Below, in pieces: positions 1-11,959 of a DNA stretch of 64,000 bases; the stretch's first letter is position 1; each line of letters begins with the position of its first letter. A program made the translations under genes and the position numbers. The stretch is from Macrotis lagotis (Eukaryota; Chordata; Mammalia; Peramelemorphia; Peramelidae): NCBI RefSeq assembly GCF_037893015.1, contig NC_133665.1, forward strand, positions 33,267,336-33,331,335, read 5' to 3'. A model generated the notes under the pieces. The model saw only the letters and a list, made by a program, of their open reading frames with translations, searched no databases and was not told the origin of the DNA.

Positions 1-680
1 AATGTAGCCCTGTCTTTACTTTAAGGAGGAAAAAATTCTATCTAATTTCAGAGATAGGCTAAAAAAGAAAAGTAAAAGCACCAAGGAACTTGTTTGCAAT
101 TTTTTAAAAAAGCCTCTGGGTGGATTATTTTAATTGGTTAATAATGACTCCTTAATTTATCCTTTTTATAAGTACAGATCTTCCTATATAAAATTTGCTT
201 ATCCCTTTGTAATGAGGAATCGTCTTTGCATATAGTACATTACAAATTGGGAGCTGACACTCAAAAGATTTACTAGATTAGTTAATTTTTTCCTGGGCTA
301 GACACCTTTATAAAAACCTGCTGCCTGTGCATGCTCCTCAGACTTAGGTCTTGAAGATTTATGCACAAGGATATATCTAAACCAACAATCATACAGGTTT
401 CAAAAGCTTAGAAAGTATGTGCCTGGATCCTATGATCTCTGGCTGCCAAAGATTATGCTATATTAAGCTAAAACAGGCACACCCAAGAGGAGAGTTCTGA
501 AGATGCTGCCAAATTCAGAGGCAAGGAAAAAGTAAAAGCTATGGGTCATTAAAAACACTGACCAATTTCCAAAAGACTATCAGACTGCCTTCCTTCTTTT
601 ACTCACTGTCCATGCACAATGCTGATACATGGACTGATGTACCAACTCAATGAGTTGCTCATCTACTGAAAATCAGAGTC
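1..680. other. no recognisable feature
   Basis: AT-rich DNA with stop codons in every frame. I see no repeat that I can name, no long reading frame and no RNA gene. Confidence 0.5.
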
Positions 681-681
681 A

Positions 682-885
682 TCATGATTGTTGTTGTTAT
701 TTGTCCTTCATTTGAAAGAGGAACAGTGACATTATAGGGTGATATTTTGACTCATGCATGAATTGGATTTAAGTGATGCAAAGTTACAAAGTCAACAGCC
801 ACACTCTTTCTGAGTCATCAAAATTCAGTGGCAAGACAAAAGTTAAGGATGTATTGGATAATCTTGGGATCTGTGATATCTGACT
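682..885 (-). repeat. RTE-tailed SINE, 3' part only
   Basis: Read on the minus strand this matches the middle and tail of the longer SINEs at 3,660 and 12,446. Shared landmarks are ttgtccttcattt, gaattggatttaag and the simple gttgttgtt next to the tail. The tRNA-like head is missing. It is old and diverged. Confidence 0.6.
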
Positions 886-1114
886 AAGCTCTACATACTC
901 TACAATCTGTTTCAACTATCTTCATGGCCTTTGTTTTCATCCACCCATTCCAGCAGGGTAAGTCTTCATTCGATTGGGGAAGACATCCCCTTAACTCAAT
1001 AACAAGTTTGAGGTCTATCAGTTACCCTCAACTTAATATAGCCCATCTGCCAAGATAACTGCAACACATGCTATAGCTTTTTTGGAATCAAGCAGAAGAG
1101 TTATCAGCTAAGTT

Positions 1115-1345
1115 GCATAGTAATTAAATCATGGAGTTATGCTCTATAGAATTCAAATCTAAACTCAGAAACTTACAAGTCAAATCACTTGACCTCTAGT
1201 TACTTCATTTTCCTTAACTACAAAAGGGGATAATAATAGTACCTACCTCTAAGGGTGGCAGTGAGGATCAATTGAGATAACATTTGTCAAATGTTTAGCA
1301 CAGTTGGTGTAGTGGGCATTTAATAAATTTTTGTTTCCTTTCTTT
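1115..1345 (+). repeat. MIR-type (CORE) SINE
   Basis: The landmarks are in MIR order: aatcacttgacctct, a variant of 'cctcatctgtaaaatgggga' (aactacaaaaggggataat), agtacctacctct, gtgaggatcaattgag, and the 3' end tttagcacag...catttaataaat. Diverged, probably ancient (pre-marsupial). Inserted in otherwise anonymous DNA. Confidence 0.75.
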
Positions 1346-1604
1346 CTTCCCTGAACAACAGGCATTCTTCTTTAACAACTTGGCTTTTCCTGTATGGATA
1401 GTTAAATTGAACTATTTTGAATGAATATGAATAGCCTTTAGATTCTAATGTTTCTGAGCTTTGATGGAGTACATTTTGTATACTTTTCTTAAGTGCAACA
1501 AAATGAATTGGAAATGAGACAATTATGTAACAGAGTTGGTAGACACACAGAAAAGATTTTCCTTCTCTCATAAGTCCTTAAATCCTCCTTTATCATCAAG
1601 AGAG

Positions 1605-1740
1605 AGATTTCTAGAGCTGAAAGGAACCTTAAAAATTAGTTCAGCATTTTATAGATGAAGCTAAGGATCAGAAAAGTTGGGACTTGCCAAAAGGTTGCCC
1701 CAGCAAATTAGAACTGATTCTAAGACTATCTGACAGGTTT
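1605..1740 (-). repeat. MIR-like SINE fragment
   Basis: Contains the antisense signature 'agagctgaaaggaacctt', 'attttatagatgaagctaagg' and 'acttgccaaaaggttgcccca', resembling the common mammalian pattern around 'cattttacagatgagg'. Strongly diverged, so the subfamily cannot be assigned. Confidence 0.55.
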
Positions 1741-2639
1741 ACCTGTCCATTACTACCTCTCCCTTTTTTTTGTGCAATGTCCTTGCCTCTTAAGTGTAGT
1801 GCTGTAAGACTGTGTTCTTACTTTCGACATGTGTGCATGTTGGTTATTTCTTAGGCAATAGAGATCTATTCTTTTCATCTGTTGTTAAGTTCTTAAATGA
1901 ACTTTGTTGTGAAATGTTGTTTCTGTCTCTGTTTAATAGTTTCCATTAAGATGAAAAGTTTATGGCCAGAATATATATAGTGCTTCATTTTCCTGGCTCC
2001 ATTATGATATGGAGGTGGTAGACATACACCTAGTCTCTGGATACTGACTCAGTGATTTGGAGATGCTTCCAGTAAGATTTGCTATATCAGTAACTTGTGG
2101 ACAAGTTCTGACCTGGATGTCACTGGGGAGGATGGTTTTCAAATATTCCTTTATAACTCTTTCAGTAGTCTTTCAAGTCAAGTCAACAAGCATTTATTAA
2201 ATGCCTGCAATGTGCCAAGTTTCTCAAATACTGGGTCATTCAAGAAGTCCAAGTATATAAAATTAGTGAATCATAATGTAAACCTTACTTCAAGGACTTT
2301 CAAGGCATGAAGAAACAGGATACCTTTCAGGGAACTTTCCTGTATCTATGGTCTCAAATATTTCCACCAAAGAAAACTAGGAAAATCTCTGCAAAGTACC
2401 ATCCCAAATGCTGTAATGTTCTCTACATCTACAAGCACAGTATTCACAATGTTACAAATACTGTTTTTACTGAAAAGAAAAGAGAAACCATTGTGAATTA
2501 ACCCCTATTAGTAACAAGATTTTCAGAATATAAATCTGAGAGAGTCACTCAGTCCCAATGATAACTTGTGTGTCTGACTTCATATAAATTATATTTGCAT
2601 TCATTGTTTTCTTCCAGTGAGGTCTCTTACATTATTAAA

Positions 2640-2905
2640 ATCTGTTCCCCAACTCTAAGAGTCACTGTGTTAAGCCTTGAGATGTAAAAGCAAAGGACAG
2701 CCTTTGCCCTCAAGAAGTTTACAATCCAGTGGGAGAAACCATATTCAAACAGAACATATACAAACAGAGGGAATGATATGAGAATCAAGGAAACCAAGAA
2801 AGGCTTCCTGTAGAAGTTGAGATTTTAGCTGGAACTTGACAGAAGTCAGGTAAGTCAGGAGGCCAGGATGGGAAGCAAAAGTGATCCAGTTGGGGTAGAC
2901 AGAAA
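2640..2905 (+). repeat. ancient mammalian repeat, unnamed family (front part)
   Basis: Holds 'tgccctcaagaagtttacaa', 'gtgggagaaacc' and then 'aaggcttcctgtagaag'. The same order of landmarks recurs near 19,030, 44,770, 57,100 and 58,645, so this is an old dispersed family. I recognise the type but do not assign a name. Confidence 0.5.
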
Positions 2906-2944
2906 AAAAATAGCTAGAGTCTACAGTCTTGTATAAGGAGCAAA

Positions 2945-3050
2945 TAACATCTTAGTATTATTTTGACAATATTTTGATCTCATAGATCCCCTAGAAAGAT
3001 TTTTGGGACCCTCAGGAGTTCATGGACCACTCTTAAAGAATATCTGTTCT
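2945..3050 (-). mobile_element. hAT-like DNA transposon end, fragment
   Basis: The segment reads, on the minus strand, like the terminal part of elements beginning 'gttctcaaagtgtggtcc...ggacccctgggggtcc'. Here it is seen as 'gatcccctagaaag', 'ttgggaccctcagg' and 'catggaccactctt'. It probably belongs to the same group as the copies at 19,711 and 63,590. Confidence 0.45.
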
Positions 3051-3258
3051 ATATAATTCTTAATAAGTAGCCACATAGTCCCCCTCCAGTTAAAAGGAAC
3101 TCACTATCTTCTGAGACAGTCCATTCCATTTATAGATAATTATAATCTTTAGGAGAAATAATAGCTTCTCTGTAATTTCCACCTATTGTTCCTGCTTCCA
3201 CATTCTAGATCTAAAACAAGTCTCCTTCCATATGACAGTCCTTCAAAAAATTAAGTCA

Positions 3259-3403
3259 GGGGGTGGCTAGGTGGCACAGTGGATAGAGCACCGGCCCTGG
3301 AATCAAGAGGACCTGAGTTCAAATCCTGCCTCAGACACTTAATAATTACCTAACTGTGTGGCCTTGGGCAAGCCACTTAACCCCATTTGCCTTGCAAAAA
3401 AAA
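3259..3403 (+). repeat. tRNA-derived SINE (WSINE1-type) with target duplication
   Basis: Complete copy starting gggggtggctagg. The A box is tggcacagtgg and the B box gagttcaaatcc, followed by the family body and a poly(A) tail. It is flanked by the direct repeat aaaaaattaagtca (about 3,245-3,258 and 3,403-3,416). The A and B boxes mark a Pol III promoter inherited from a tRNA. The perfect duplication implies a fairly recent insertion by L1-type machinery. Confidence 0.9.
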
Positions 3404-3659
3404 AAAAATTAAGTCAACTATATATTCTCTCTTAAGTTTTCTCTTATCTAGGCTATTTCCATTTGCTTCAATTGATCTTCCTAGAGCATGATTTCCAATT
3501 TCTTTTATAATGCTAGTCATCCTCCTCTGGATACCTAGCTACCAAAGCTATTCTTATACTGTCATTCTCAGAAAGGCAGACACCCGCCATGTGGTCTGAA
3601 GATGAAAGACATACTGCAAATGTCAACCTTTTGATTGAAACATTAGGCTTCTGATAATA

Positions 3660-3975
3660 GGGCAGCTAGAAGACTCAGTAGACAGAGCACTGGCCTTAGA
3701 TTCCAGAGGACAGGAGTTCATTCAGCCTCTGACAGTTACTAGCTGTGTGAACTTGGGTTAATTAACCCTGATTGCCTTGCATCCAGGGCCATCTCCGGTC
3801 ATCCTGATCCATATCTGGCAATTGGACCCAGATGGCTCCCAAGGTTGTGAAAGTGAGGTTGGTGATCTAGCACAGCACCCCCTCACTCAAATCCAATACA
3901 TGTGTTTGTCATGGCATCACTTCCCTGATGTTGTGGTCTTCTTCAAAAATGAAGGACAAAAACTAGGCCTCTGAT
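3660..3975 (+). repeat. full-length RTE-tailed SINE
   Basis: About 315 bp. A degenerate tRNA-like head (ggcagctagaagactcagtagacagagcac) is joined to a long body (ccatctccggtcatcctga, gacccagatggctccc, agcaccccctcactcaaatcc) and ends in gaaggacaaaaacta. The same body occurs at 12,446-12,760. The tail type, ending in 'gaaggacaaac' plus a short microsatellite, is what SINEs mobilised by RTE-class LINEs show. A short open frame inside it is incidental. Confidence 0.75.
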
Positions 3976-4454
3976 GGTGGTAAGAGTTATAAGGTATAAA
4001 GAACACTGATTTGAAGTCACATAATCTAGGTTTTTAATCCCAGTCATAATGCACAGTGTTGGTCTTGACAGCTCTTTTGGTTGCCATGTTTTGAGTCTTT
4101 CTGAAATTATATTCTTTTATTCTTATAGTCACATCTTCCTCATCCACTATTTGTGTAGTTGATTGTTTTTAACCCCTTTTAAATTTCATCTTAATATATT
4201 TTACTCATCATTCCTACCAGTTAAGATGTTTTGGAATTCATTTTTGACCCAAATGCAATCTGACATATTCATAATCCTCACACAATCTGCAGGTCTGAAA
4301 AATATGTTATCAGTATTGTGAGTTGGATAAACAATAAAGTCAGCGTAGCTAGCTTGGTCCATACTATTAGGGAAATCAGCAGAACTGAGAAGATGTGGGC
4401 TACATTGTGTCATCATTATTATCATGTAAAAGAGTGTTGAACATTATATTTAAG
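3976..4454. other. no recognisable feature
   Basis: About 480 bp of anonymous AT-rich sequence between two SINEs. Nothing identified. Confidence 0.5.
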
Positions 4455-4465
4455 AAGGTAGGTAG

Positions 4466-4615
4466 GGGCGGCTAGGTGGCGTAGTGGATAAAGCACCGGC
4501 CTTGGAGTCAGGAGTACCTGGGTTCAAATCTGGTCTTAGACATTTAATAATTACCTGGCTGTGTGGCCTTGGGCAAGCCACTTAACCCCATTGCCTAGCA
4601 AAAAAAAAAAAAAAA
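4466..4615 (+). repeat. tRNA-derived SINE (WSINE1-type) with target duplication
   Basis: Starts ggggcggctaggtggcgtagtgg, has gggttcaaatctgg as B box and an 18 bp poly(A) tail. The direct repeat aaggtaggtag lies at 4,455-4,465 and 4,616-4,626. It belongs to the 'cgtagtggataaagcacc' subtype, also seen at 58,228. Confidence 0.9.
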
Positions 4616-4954
4616 AAGGTAGGTAGATGTGTTAGTTTTATCATTCGACAGTTGGGTTAATTAATTTAGTTGCCTTTTAGGGAGTTGGATAAAAGAGTCA
4701 GAGACAGCGATAGAAGTAGTAAGATTCAAGTAAGACCCAGAAAATTTGGGAAATGTTGGTTGCATTGTCTAGGACAAAAGAATCTACACTCTACTTTTTT
4801 TGAAAAAAAATGAATAGTACTTGTCTCTCTTCAGTCCTATAGTGCACCTCCAATTCTCTATGCTTTTTTTCAAAGATAATTGTTATTATCTTCATGTTTC
4901 TTTATAAGTTCTTTATAAATATTATCTCATTCAATCTTCACAACAACTTTGTGA

Positions 4955-5160
4955 TGGGGCAGCTAGGTAGCACAGTAGATAATCAGGTCTGGAGTCAGGA
5001 AGACCTAAGTTCAAATCTAGCCTCACACCCTTGTATAACCCTGGGCAAGTCACTTAACACTATTTGCCACATTTTCTTCATCTATAAAATGAACAAGAGT
5101 AAATTTTGGGAATGTAGTCACAAAAAGTTGGATATGACTGAAAATGGCTAAACAACAACA
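4955..5160 (+). repeat. SINE with RTE/BovB-like tail
   Basis: A head ggggcagctaggtagcacag with B-box region gttcaaatctagcc leads into 'cttcatctataaaatgaac'. The 3' end is 'gtcacaaaaagttggatatgactgaaaat' in two parts, then caacaacaaa. That tail corresponds to the 'gagtcggacacgactga' end known from BovB/RTE LINEs and their SINEs. Internally shortened. Confidence 0.7.
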
Positions 5161-5186
5161 AATATAATTATGGGCCAAAGTATACG

Positions 5187-5213
<27 letters not shown>
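5187..5213. repeat. (AT)n microsatellite
   Basis: About 27 bp of uninterrupted alternating A and T directly after the anonymous flank of the preceding SINE. Confidence 0.9.
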
Positions 5214-5217
<4 letters not shown>

Positions 5218-6020
5218 AGAAGTTAAGTAGGAATTCAATGGAAAGGAAGAATCAAAGCAGTTAGAAAAGCCTTTCTGGAGAATGTGAGATTTAAGCTAAG
5301 TGTTGAAGATGGGGTTAGATGTAGGTAGATGGAGAGGAGAAATTAGGATCTTATAGGTATATACTGTTCTTATCTTTCCTATGAGATTGATGATGTTGTT
5401 TAGATGTAGCCTATGTGGACATAAAAGTAGACTTCTATTACTAAATTTTTTCTCCTCTATGATTAGGCTTTGGAGAGGGGTTTCTTAAACAGTTAAACAT
5501 CTAGATATTCCTGGAAGGCTGTGTCAATCTTTTTTTAAAAAAATATGTTTCTACGACTTGGAAAGCCTAAAGACTTCTGATCAATGCAATGTCCATCCAA
5601 GATTCCAGATGATGCATGCTACCCACTTACTGACGGGGAAGTGATAGATTTAAGAAGCAGAATGAGACATACATTTTGAGACATGGCCATTATGGAAATG
5701 TATTTTTGCTTGACTATGCAAATTTGTTAGAAAGGTTTGTTTTTTTTTAATTTGATAAAAGAGGCAGAAGAAAAAGAAAAGGTGAACAGGGTTGCCCCTC
5801 TTCTACCAAAAAATAAATAAATGAAAGAAAAACCATGAATTATTAAAGCATTTCAAAAAAATTCCTGGAGAACAGAAGGAAGGATAAAAGGAACCACAAA
5901 CAAATAGAATAGCTTTGAAAGTTACATGCTGAATTTGCTATATAATTGAAAAAAGATGTCCAAAGTAGACTCACAGCTTCAGGTAGAATCACTTTGTCTG
6001 TGTTCTATTATGCATTTTTA
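5214..6020. other. no recognisable feature
   Basis: Anonymous AT-rich DNA. I see no gene and no nameable repeat. Confidence 0.5.
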
Positions 6021-6023
6021 ATA

Positions 6024-6112
6024 GAAAGGGAAGGGAAGAGAAGGGAAAGGTAAGGATAAGAAAGAAAGAGAAGAGAAGGGAAAGCAAGGCAAGAAAGGGT
6101 AAGGGAAGGAAA
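6024..6112. repeat. purine-rich (GGGAA)n-like low-complexity tract
   Basis: Roughly 90 bp almost purely of A and G on the plus strand, built of imperfect gggaa and agaga units. Confidence 0.85.
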
Positions 6113-6609
6113 TACATAAATTATATTAAATTAATGGATAGATGAAACAAGACCTAGGCCATACTTACTGAAGAGCAAAATAGAAAGGAAAAAATTCATA
6201 TTCCTATGCCTGGAAAAAATCCAAATTGATATTTGGTACTTGAATTAACATTGAGAAAAGTTAGTAGTATTGCCAAATTGAAGCATTTCCTGGATTTGTG
6301 TTTTTGTTATAATTTTTTCCCAACACATTTACTCATAGGGCATGCAAATAACTGCTAAATAATTATTAGACTTTATAAATGTCTTAGTTTTATATGGGTG
6401 AAATCTTCAGTAAGAAGTTAATGTACTCTTTAATCAATCTGTGAAGAATAAAATAACAACTTTCATTAAAACACTATGGACTGTTAATTTGAATTTTTCA
6501 TCTAATGTCAGGCATAAGATATAGCACCCCACACTGTGCCTTGCACCTAGGAAGCAATCAGCAAATGTCTGCTGGGTGATCAAAGGAGATAATGTAGGTA
6601 AAGCATTTT

Positions 6610-6642
6610 GAATGAATGAATGAATGAATAAATGAATGAATG
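6610..6642. repeat. (GAAT)n microsatellite
   Basis: Eight near-perfect tgaa/gaat units with one substitution (aataaatg). Confidence 0.9.
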
Positions 6643-7130
6643 TTATCATAAGTTGATCACATATTTTATTTAGGTAGAAAATACATTATACTGCTCCTCT
6701 TGGCACTTATCAGTTCAGGCTTGGCAAGAATTGGGACTAAATAAGGTACATGATTGAACCCTCATCAATATGAGGAGAATGGAAAGAAGTACCCAAGATA
6801 TTCATATGAAGTAAGCAGTTCCAGGAAATTAATATATACAATGACCACAAGTAAAGAAAAAGAATGCTAAAGCAAAACCAAGCCCAATATAATTATAATA
6901 ACCAATCTCATGTCTCCCCAAGAGGTAATAAAATTAACTTTTTTTCTTTTATGAAGAAGTATCAAACTATGAGTACAAAACACTGAATACCCCATCCAAT
7001 GAACCTGCTTTACTGTTGGTTGGTTTTACTTAACAGTTTTTCTTTATTACAAGAGAAGGTACCTGGGTGGGGAGGAAGAGAAGGCAGAGTAATGGGAAGG
7101 TATAGCTAGAAATAACTATGATTTAAAACA

Positions 7131-7320
7131 ATGGTGTCAAACAAATACAAATTGGGACCAATAAATCATAAATAAGAATTAGTGTGGCCTACAAACTGAC
7201 TTGGAAAACCATATATTAATAATATCTATGTTTTATTGGATTTTTTTTTTTTTGGTAAATATTTCCCAATTTCATTTTAATCTGGTTCAGGTTGCATTCA
7301 AAAATGTTGAGGGTCAAATG
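7131..7320. mobile_element. hAT-like non-autonomous DNA transposon
   Basis: A ~190 bp element opening with atggtgtcaaac and closing with a degraded gggtcaaatg, i.e. imperfect inverted ends of the 'gtgtcaaac...gtttgacac' type. Internally it has 'gtggcctacaaactgactt' and 'aatatttcccaatttcatttt', familiar from a common marsupial hAT-type repeat. The flanks carry a near-perfect 8 bp duplication, (t/g)taaaaca at 7,123-7,130 and 7,320-7,327, the size expected for hAT. Confidence 0.65.
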
Positions 7321-7329
7321 TAAAACATC

Positions 7330-8250
7330 AACACTTTTTTTTAAAGAAACTGAACAAATTAAGGTCAACAGCATAGCCCAAATGATCTAAAACCATGAGT
7401 CAAAATAAGTAGAAATTGATGGAAGATAGGAGGCAGGAAGTAATATCCAAAGCAGATACAAATTCAAAGTAAAAAATTATAACAAAGTCTGGTATTTGGG
7501 CTGAAAAAAGAAAGAAGCATAGCTAAGAGCTAAACAAAAAATTCTTATACTAGTCAGTCTCAAGGGATCACATAAATTTTAAGTTGAAGGTCTATAAGGC
7601 AAAGCCCTACCCTTCAACCTCAATCAAATTTCAGCACCTTTCCCATGTTAATTTCTGCAGAAATTTTAATGAATGTATTTTCTTAAAAATATGTCTAAAA
7701 TATCTTGCCTTATTAAGATCACATTTTATCATTTTTGAAATCTATTCTCTAGGTACTGAAATGTATAGGATTTGTTATAGTTGGGGTTCTCTCTGAAGAG
7801 TTGGCATGCATAGTCAGTGAGGTACCTTCTAGCTCTCAAATTCTGTGATTCTGCATGTGTTTTGGAAATGAAGCCATTAATGTAAAAATACTTAAACGTA
7901 AGCAGTGAATGAGACTTCAAATCTACATAGCAACTATGTAAAAATTCAAGCTTTTTAATCTGAATTCTAAAATACTCTATGTTGTAACATGGTAATCATC
8001 GTTTTCATTATTGTTCAAAATTATGCATTGGATATGTTAAAATAACTAAAAATCTGTGTCTGTTATGCTTTCATAAGACCATTTTGTTTCCCAAAAGAAA
8101 ATATATACAAAAACTTAAAGACAGAAAACTGATAGTCAGGGATGTACAAGATAGGATGTACAGCTCCTATTGACTTAAGGAGCTAATTATAAAATTTTCA
8201 GTGGGAGCATTTATACTTCAGGTATCAATAGACACATAAATCAGGGTTGT
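7330..8250. other. no recognisable feature
   Basis: About 900 bp of anonymous AT-rich sequence with no supported gene or repeat. Confidence 0.5.
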
Positions 8251-8264
8251 GTTTTTCATTTTTT

Positions 8265-8404
8265 TATTTTGGGGTGGCAGGGCAATGGGGTTAAGTGACT
8301 TGCCCAAGGTCACACAACTAGGCAATTATTAAGTACCTGAGGCCAGATTTGAACACATGTACTCCTGACTCCAGGACCAGTGTTCTATCCACCTAGCCAC
8401 CCCA
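8265..8404 (-). repeat. tRNA-derived SINE (WSINE1-type)
   Basis: Antisense copy: tail side at gggcaatggggttaagtg, B box as gatttgaacac, head ending agccacccc at 8,404. Moderately diverged. The poly(A), read as T on this strand, is eroded. Confidence 0.85.
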
Positions 8405-8946
8405 AGGTTGTTGGGTTTTTTTGTTGTTATTGTTTTGCTGATTGTTTAGACTCTAGATTGAAAAAGTGGAGAAATTGTTAATACATGAAAAAAAACTTTA
8501 AAAATGTGTTGTACGGTTTTTACCCAGAGAGTCAGTTGTTAAACATTTATAGTACAATACTGCCTATGATTTTCATACAAAATAGTGATTATTTTCCTAT
8601 GACTTCAAAATTCAACAACCAAATTTTTAAAAGTTCAACCTGTAGGATAAAATACTTCTGAAGTTTAAATACTATAGACCTTGAAGTTTCCAACTAGAGA
8701 TTTTCCCTAGCCATAATCTGTAGATTCTATCAATTCATACTTATTTTGTGTGCTCAAAAAATTTAGGTAGAGTCCTTGTGTTAGTTCTTTGTAATATGGT
8801 ACTCAGGGTTTTTTTTAAATTTAATTTATATATTCTTCTGAGAAAAACTATTATACTAAAATCATCTTCATATATACAATCTTCAAGACCAATTCCTTTG
8901 AATTTTATAGAAGTTATATGTTCTTTCGGTCATTGTCTTTTAAGTC

Positions 8947-9097
8947 TTTTTTTTTTTTTTTTGGCAAGGCAATGGGCTTAAGTGACTTGCCAAGATCACA
9001 CAGCTAGGTTACTATTAAGTATCTGAAGTCATATTTGAACTCAGGTCCTCCTGACTCCAGGGTCAGTGCTTTATCCACTGTAACACCTAACTGCCCC
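8947..9097 (-). repeat. tRNA-derived SINE (WSINE1-type)
   Basis: Antisense copy with a 16 bp poly(T) (its A tail), body aaggcaatgggcttaagtg, B box tttgaactcagg and head ctaactgcccc. No clear target duplication. Confidence 0.85.
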
Positions 9098-9564
9098 TGA
9101 ATTCTTTGTTACCAAGTTTTCTTCTGCTTGTACATTTTCTAATTCCAAATCTTTCCTTCTGTTACTCAGATCTCTTACCTTTTGGAAAAATTCTTCACTG
9201 TGGCATCTATATTACTGTTTAATCTTAATTAATTTTGCTCTGAAAGCACTGACTTATGATCTCATTTCTATCAATATCTTTTTTAAGAGTTAATTTTTTT
9301 CTTTTGAACCAATCTGGGCTTCCTTATTATTTCATGATATTGGAATGTTTTATCAAATTATTTTTTCATTGTTTATTTCTTATCATTTTCCTTCATAGTA
9401 CAACACATTCAATGCATTATTATTTAATTTTTAAATATTTGCTTATTCTTTCTTTTGTTCTATGAGTCTCACTCTGTGAGCTAGACTTAACATCTAGCAT
9501 TTCTTTCTCTGGGACTTTTTGTTCTTTGATTTTTTTTTTCTTATATTCTCAATGAACTGTCTCT

Positions 9565-9567
<3 letters not shown>

Positions 9568-9618
<51 letters not shown>
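9568..9618. repeat. (TC)n microsatellite
   Basis: About 25 uninterrupted TC units. It gives a run of Leu-Ser codons in one frame that should not be read as protein. Confidence 0.95.
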
Positions 9619-9620
<2 letters not shown>

Positions 9621-10235
9621 TTCTTTCCTGCTTTTGCTCATCTTCCTTTTACTACTATGACATTGACTTATTCTCCTGCACAATTTGTTCTCAGCCATCT
9701 CAAATTTGGGGTCAAGGACCAGTTGGCTCCCTTTCCATACTAAGCATCAAAAGGAAAGGACTGACCCTAGTTCAGTTTCAATTTCTCTCTCTCAGGGCAC
9801 ATTCCCCCTTCTCCTCTGTAGCACCTCTTTCCCACCATCTCCCTTCAAAATTATACTCCCCCTCCTTTATATGACTGGGAAAAATCAATGCCAGTGTCTG
9901 CTATCTCTTTTAGCTTTGGGGTAAGGGAGAGAATAGTGTGATTGATGGAGAGAGAGTTCATACTGAATTACTGAATAGCAGTGGGATGAATTGGGAGGGG
10001 AGATAGCCAATTAGAATTTAAAATATTTATGTTCTCAGATGTAATTTCATGGAGTTCTTTATATAGTATATATTTCTTCAGTTTAGAGTCTAGACAATGA
10101 ACAAAACAACAATAATACTTTATATAGTATATTCTTTATTTTTATCAAATGGACTCGATTTAAGTTGCTATAGATTTATCACATATTTCCTTCTTTGGGA
10201 TCTTTTTGTGTTGGAGAGGTTTTTAGAAAACAGCT
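9619..10235. other. no recognisable feature
   Basis: Slightly pyrimidine-rich single-copy-looking sequence. Short overlapping frames here have no recognisable domain. Confidence 0.45.
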
Positions 10236-10238
10236 ACT

Positions 10239-10310
10239 CCAACTACAATTTGTCCTTCATTTTCAGAGAGGACCAATAACATCATGGGGGAAATCTTGAC
10301 AATGATGACA
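10239..10310 (-). repeat. RTE-tailed SINE, tail fragment
   Basis: Begins aatttgtccttcattttcag and continues gaggaccaataacatcatgg, the antisense of the 'catgatgtc...aatgaaggacaaa' end of the family. Only the last ~70 bp are present. Confidence 0.6.
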
Positions 10311-10889
10311 ACTCCAACTATTCCACCATCTTGTCAATTATATCACCTAAATTCAAATTTATAAGGTCACTTCTGAGAGTTTTTATAGGATAACATTTGG
10401 TCATAATACCAAGAACTCTGGTTAGGTTTGCCATTGTCTTCATTCTTTGGGTCTATCTACTTCTACAATCTGTGATTTCTTTTTTTGTTAAGAGTTTACT
10501 TTTCTGAAATAGAAATAAATTAATATGTCAGACAATTGTTGCTCAGTCATGTACACTTCACTAAATTTCATGAATAAATCCAATTTCTTATTCTGATTGT
10601 CTGACCCTGGGTATACTTAGATTTTTCTCCCAAGTCCTTTCTCGTACCATGCTGAGGCTATTAGAGGTTCATAACTACTCCATTCAGATAGAGCATCTGT
10701 GAGGGTTTGTCATCACTGTCCACAGACACAAGAATAGATTTGTACAGAGAAATATGTAGATCAGTATATATTCAAACTCACTGGCTTGACAAACAGGGTA
10801 GGGGTCTTTCCCCTTCTGTTAAGTGTCTTAATCCTCATTCCCTCTTTGTTTCCTTTTTTTCCAGTTAAACTTTTGGAGGAAACTTACAC

Positions 10890-10995
10890 CCTTTTTTTAA
10901 ATTGTTTTTTGAATTTTACAATTTTTCCTCCAATCTTGCTTCCCTCCCCCCCACCCCCCACAGAAGGCAGTCTGATAGTCTTTACATTGTTTCTA
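10890..10995 (-). mobile_element. L1 3' end fragment
   Basis: 'gaattttacaatttttcctcc', split across 'aatcttgcttccctcccccc' and 'cagaaggcagtctgatagtc', closely parallels 21,720-21,800, the 3' end of the L1 on the same strand. It is a short 5'-truncated insertion or remnant. Confidence 0.7.
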
Positions 10996-11109
10996 AGAGA
11001 AAATTCCCTTCCCCTGTGACTATTACCTTATTCCCTCAGTCCTACCACCTCCACCTGCTCCCCACGAATCTCCAATCTTTGGACATCTCACCTCATTCCT
11101 ATTGTTAGT

Positions 11110-11640
11110 AAACTGCCCTTCATAGCATACCTCTCCCTTTCACATTCTTTCCATCTTGCAGTCATGGAAACCTGGCTCCCTACAGAATATGCTGTACCCA
11201 TAGACATACTCTACAATACTGGGTGAACCTTCTATCATGACACTTGATATACTGGACCAGGAGGAAGAGTAGGTCTGCATCTTAATTATCACTGCAACTT
11301 ACAAACCTTCCTTTTTCACTATTATTCAGTAACTGGCATTCTTTTGAGGTTTACTCTGTCCATCAATATAATGATATTGAGAACTGAATTGCTATTATCT
11401 ACCTCCCCCAGGTTATTAGTAGTTCTTTTCCAAGGAGTCCAGTATATGATTAACAATTTTCTTTTCTACCCCAGACCATGCTTCTATTTCTGAGAATTTC
11501 AATACACATTCCCTCAAATACCTTGGCCAATTCATCAACCACCCCAGCTCTCATGATTTGAATTTTCATTCTACCTTAGGGAGCATCAAACCCTTGATCT
11601 CACTCCCAGATTCATTTATTTGAAAAGGGAAATCAGTCCA
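11110..11640 (+). pseudogene. L2 LINE ORF2, endonuclease-region remnant
   Basis: Translating in shifting plus frames gives traces of the L2 apurinic-type endonuclease. VMETWLPTE corresponds to the catalytic '(T)ETWL' block near 11,161-11,187. GPGGRVGL follows at about 11,255. A degraded 'GDFN'-type block (ENFNTH) lies near 11,490-11,510, and REHQTLDLT near 11,580. Stops and shifts make it non-functional. The L2 3' end follows at 11,960, so the two pieces are probably one insertion with a SINE fragment between them. L2 is an ancient vertebrate LINE clade, long dead in therians. Confidence 0.65.
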
Positions 11641-11704
11641 TTTTTTTTCTCAATTCTTGCAACCATTGAATGGGTGTTGCTTCAGACAAACTGATACCTA
11701 AGAA

Positions 11705-11925
11705 AGACCTTAGCTTTAAAAGGCCAAGGTCTCCCACTGCATCTCGGCTATCTCCAGTTGTCCTGACCTATGTCTTGCCACTGGACTCAGATGACTGGGG
11801 GAGATAAAAGAAAACTGATGACTTTTCACAACTCTGTCTCATTTAATCCAACTCACTTGCAAATCAAGATATCACCTTCATGAGGTCATTGGTTCTCTTT
11901 GAGAACAAAAGATGAACAACAAATA
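11705..11925 (+). repeat. RTE-tailed SINE, head missing
   Basis: Landmarks are ctatctccagttgtcctgacc, gccactggactcagatgac and tttgagaacaaaagatgaacaacaa, in the same order as at 12,590-12,750. It lies between the endonuclease part and the 3' end of the L2. Confidence 0.65.
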
Positions 11926-11959
11926 GCAACTCACTCTCACTCTCAATAAAAATAAGATT

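Noticed and set aside
3270..3330. Possible tRNA gene (A and B box)
   Set aside because: The boxes belong to the tRNA-derived head of a SINE. The cloverleaf and 3' end of a tRNA are missing. The same holds for all other SINE copies.
9519..9743. Frame with (SL)n repeats
   Set aside because: Produced by the TC microsatellite.
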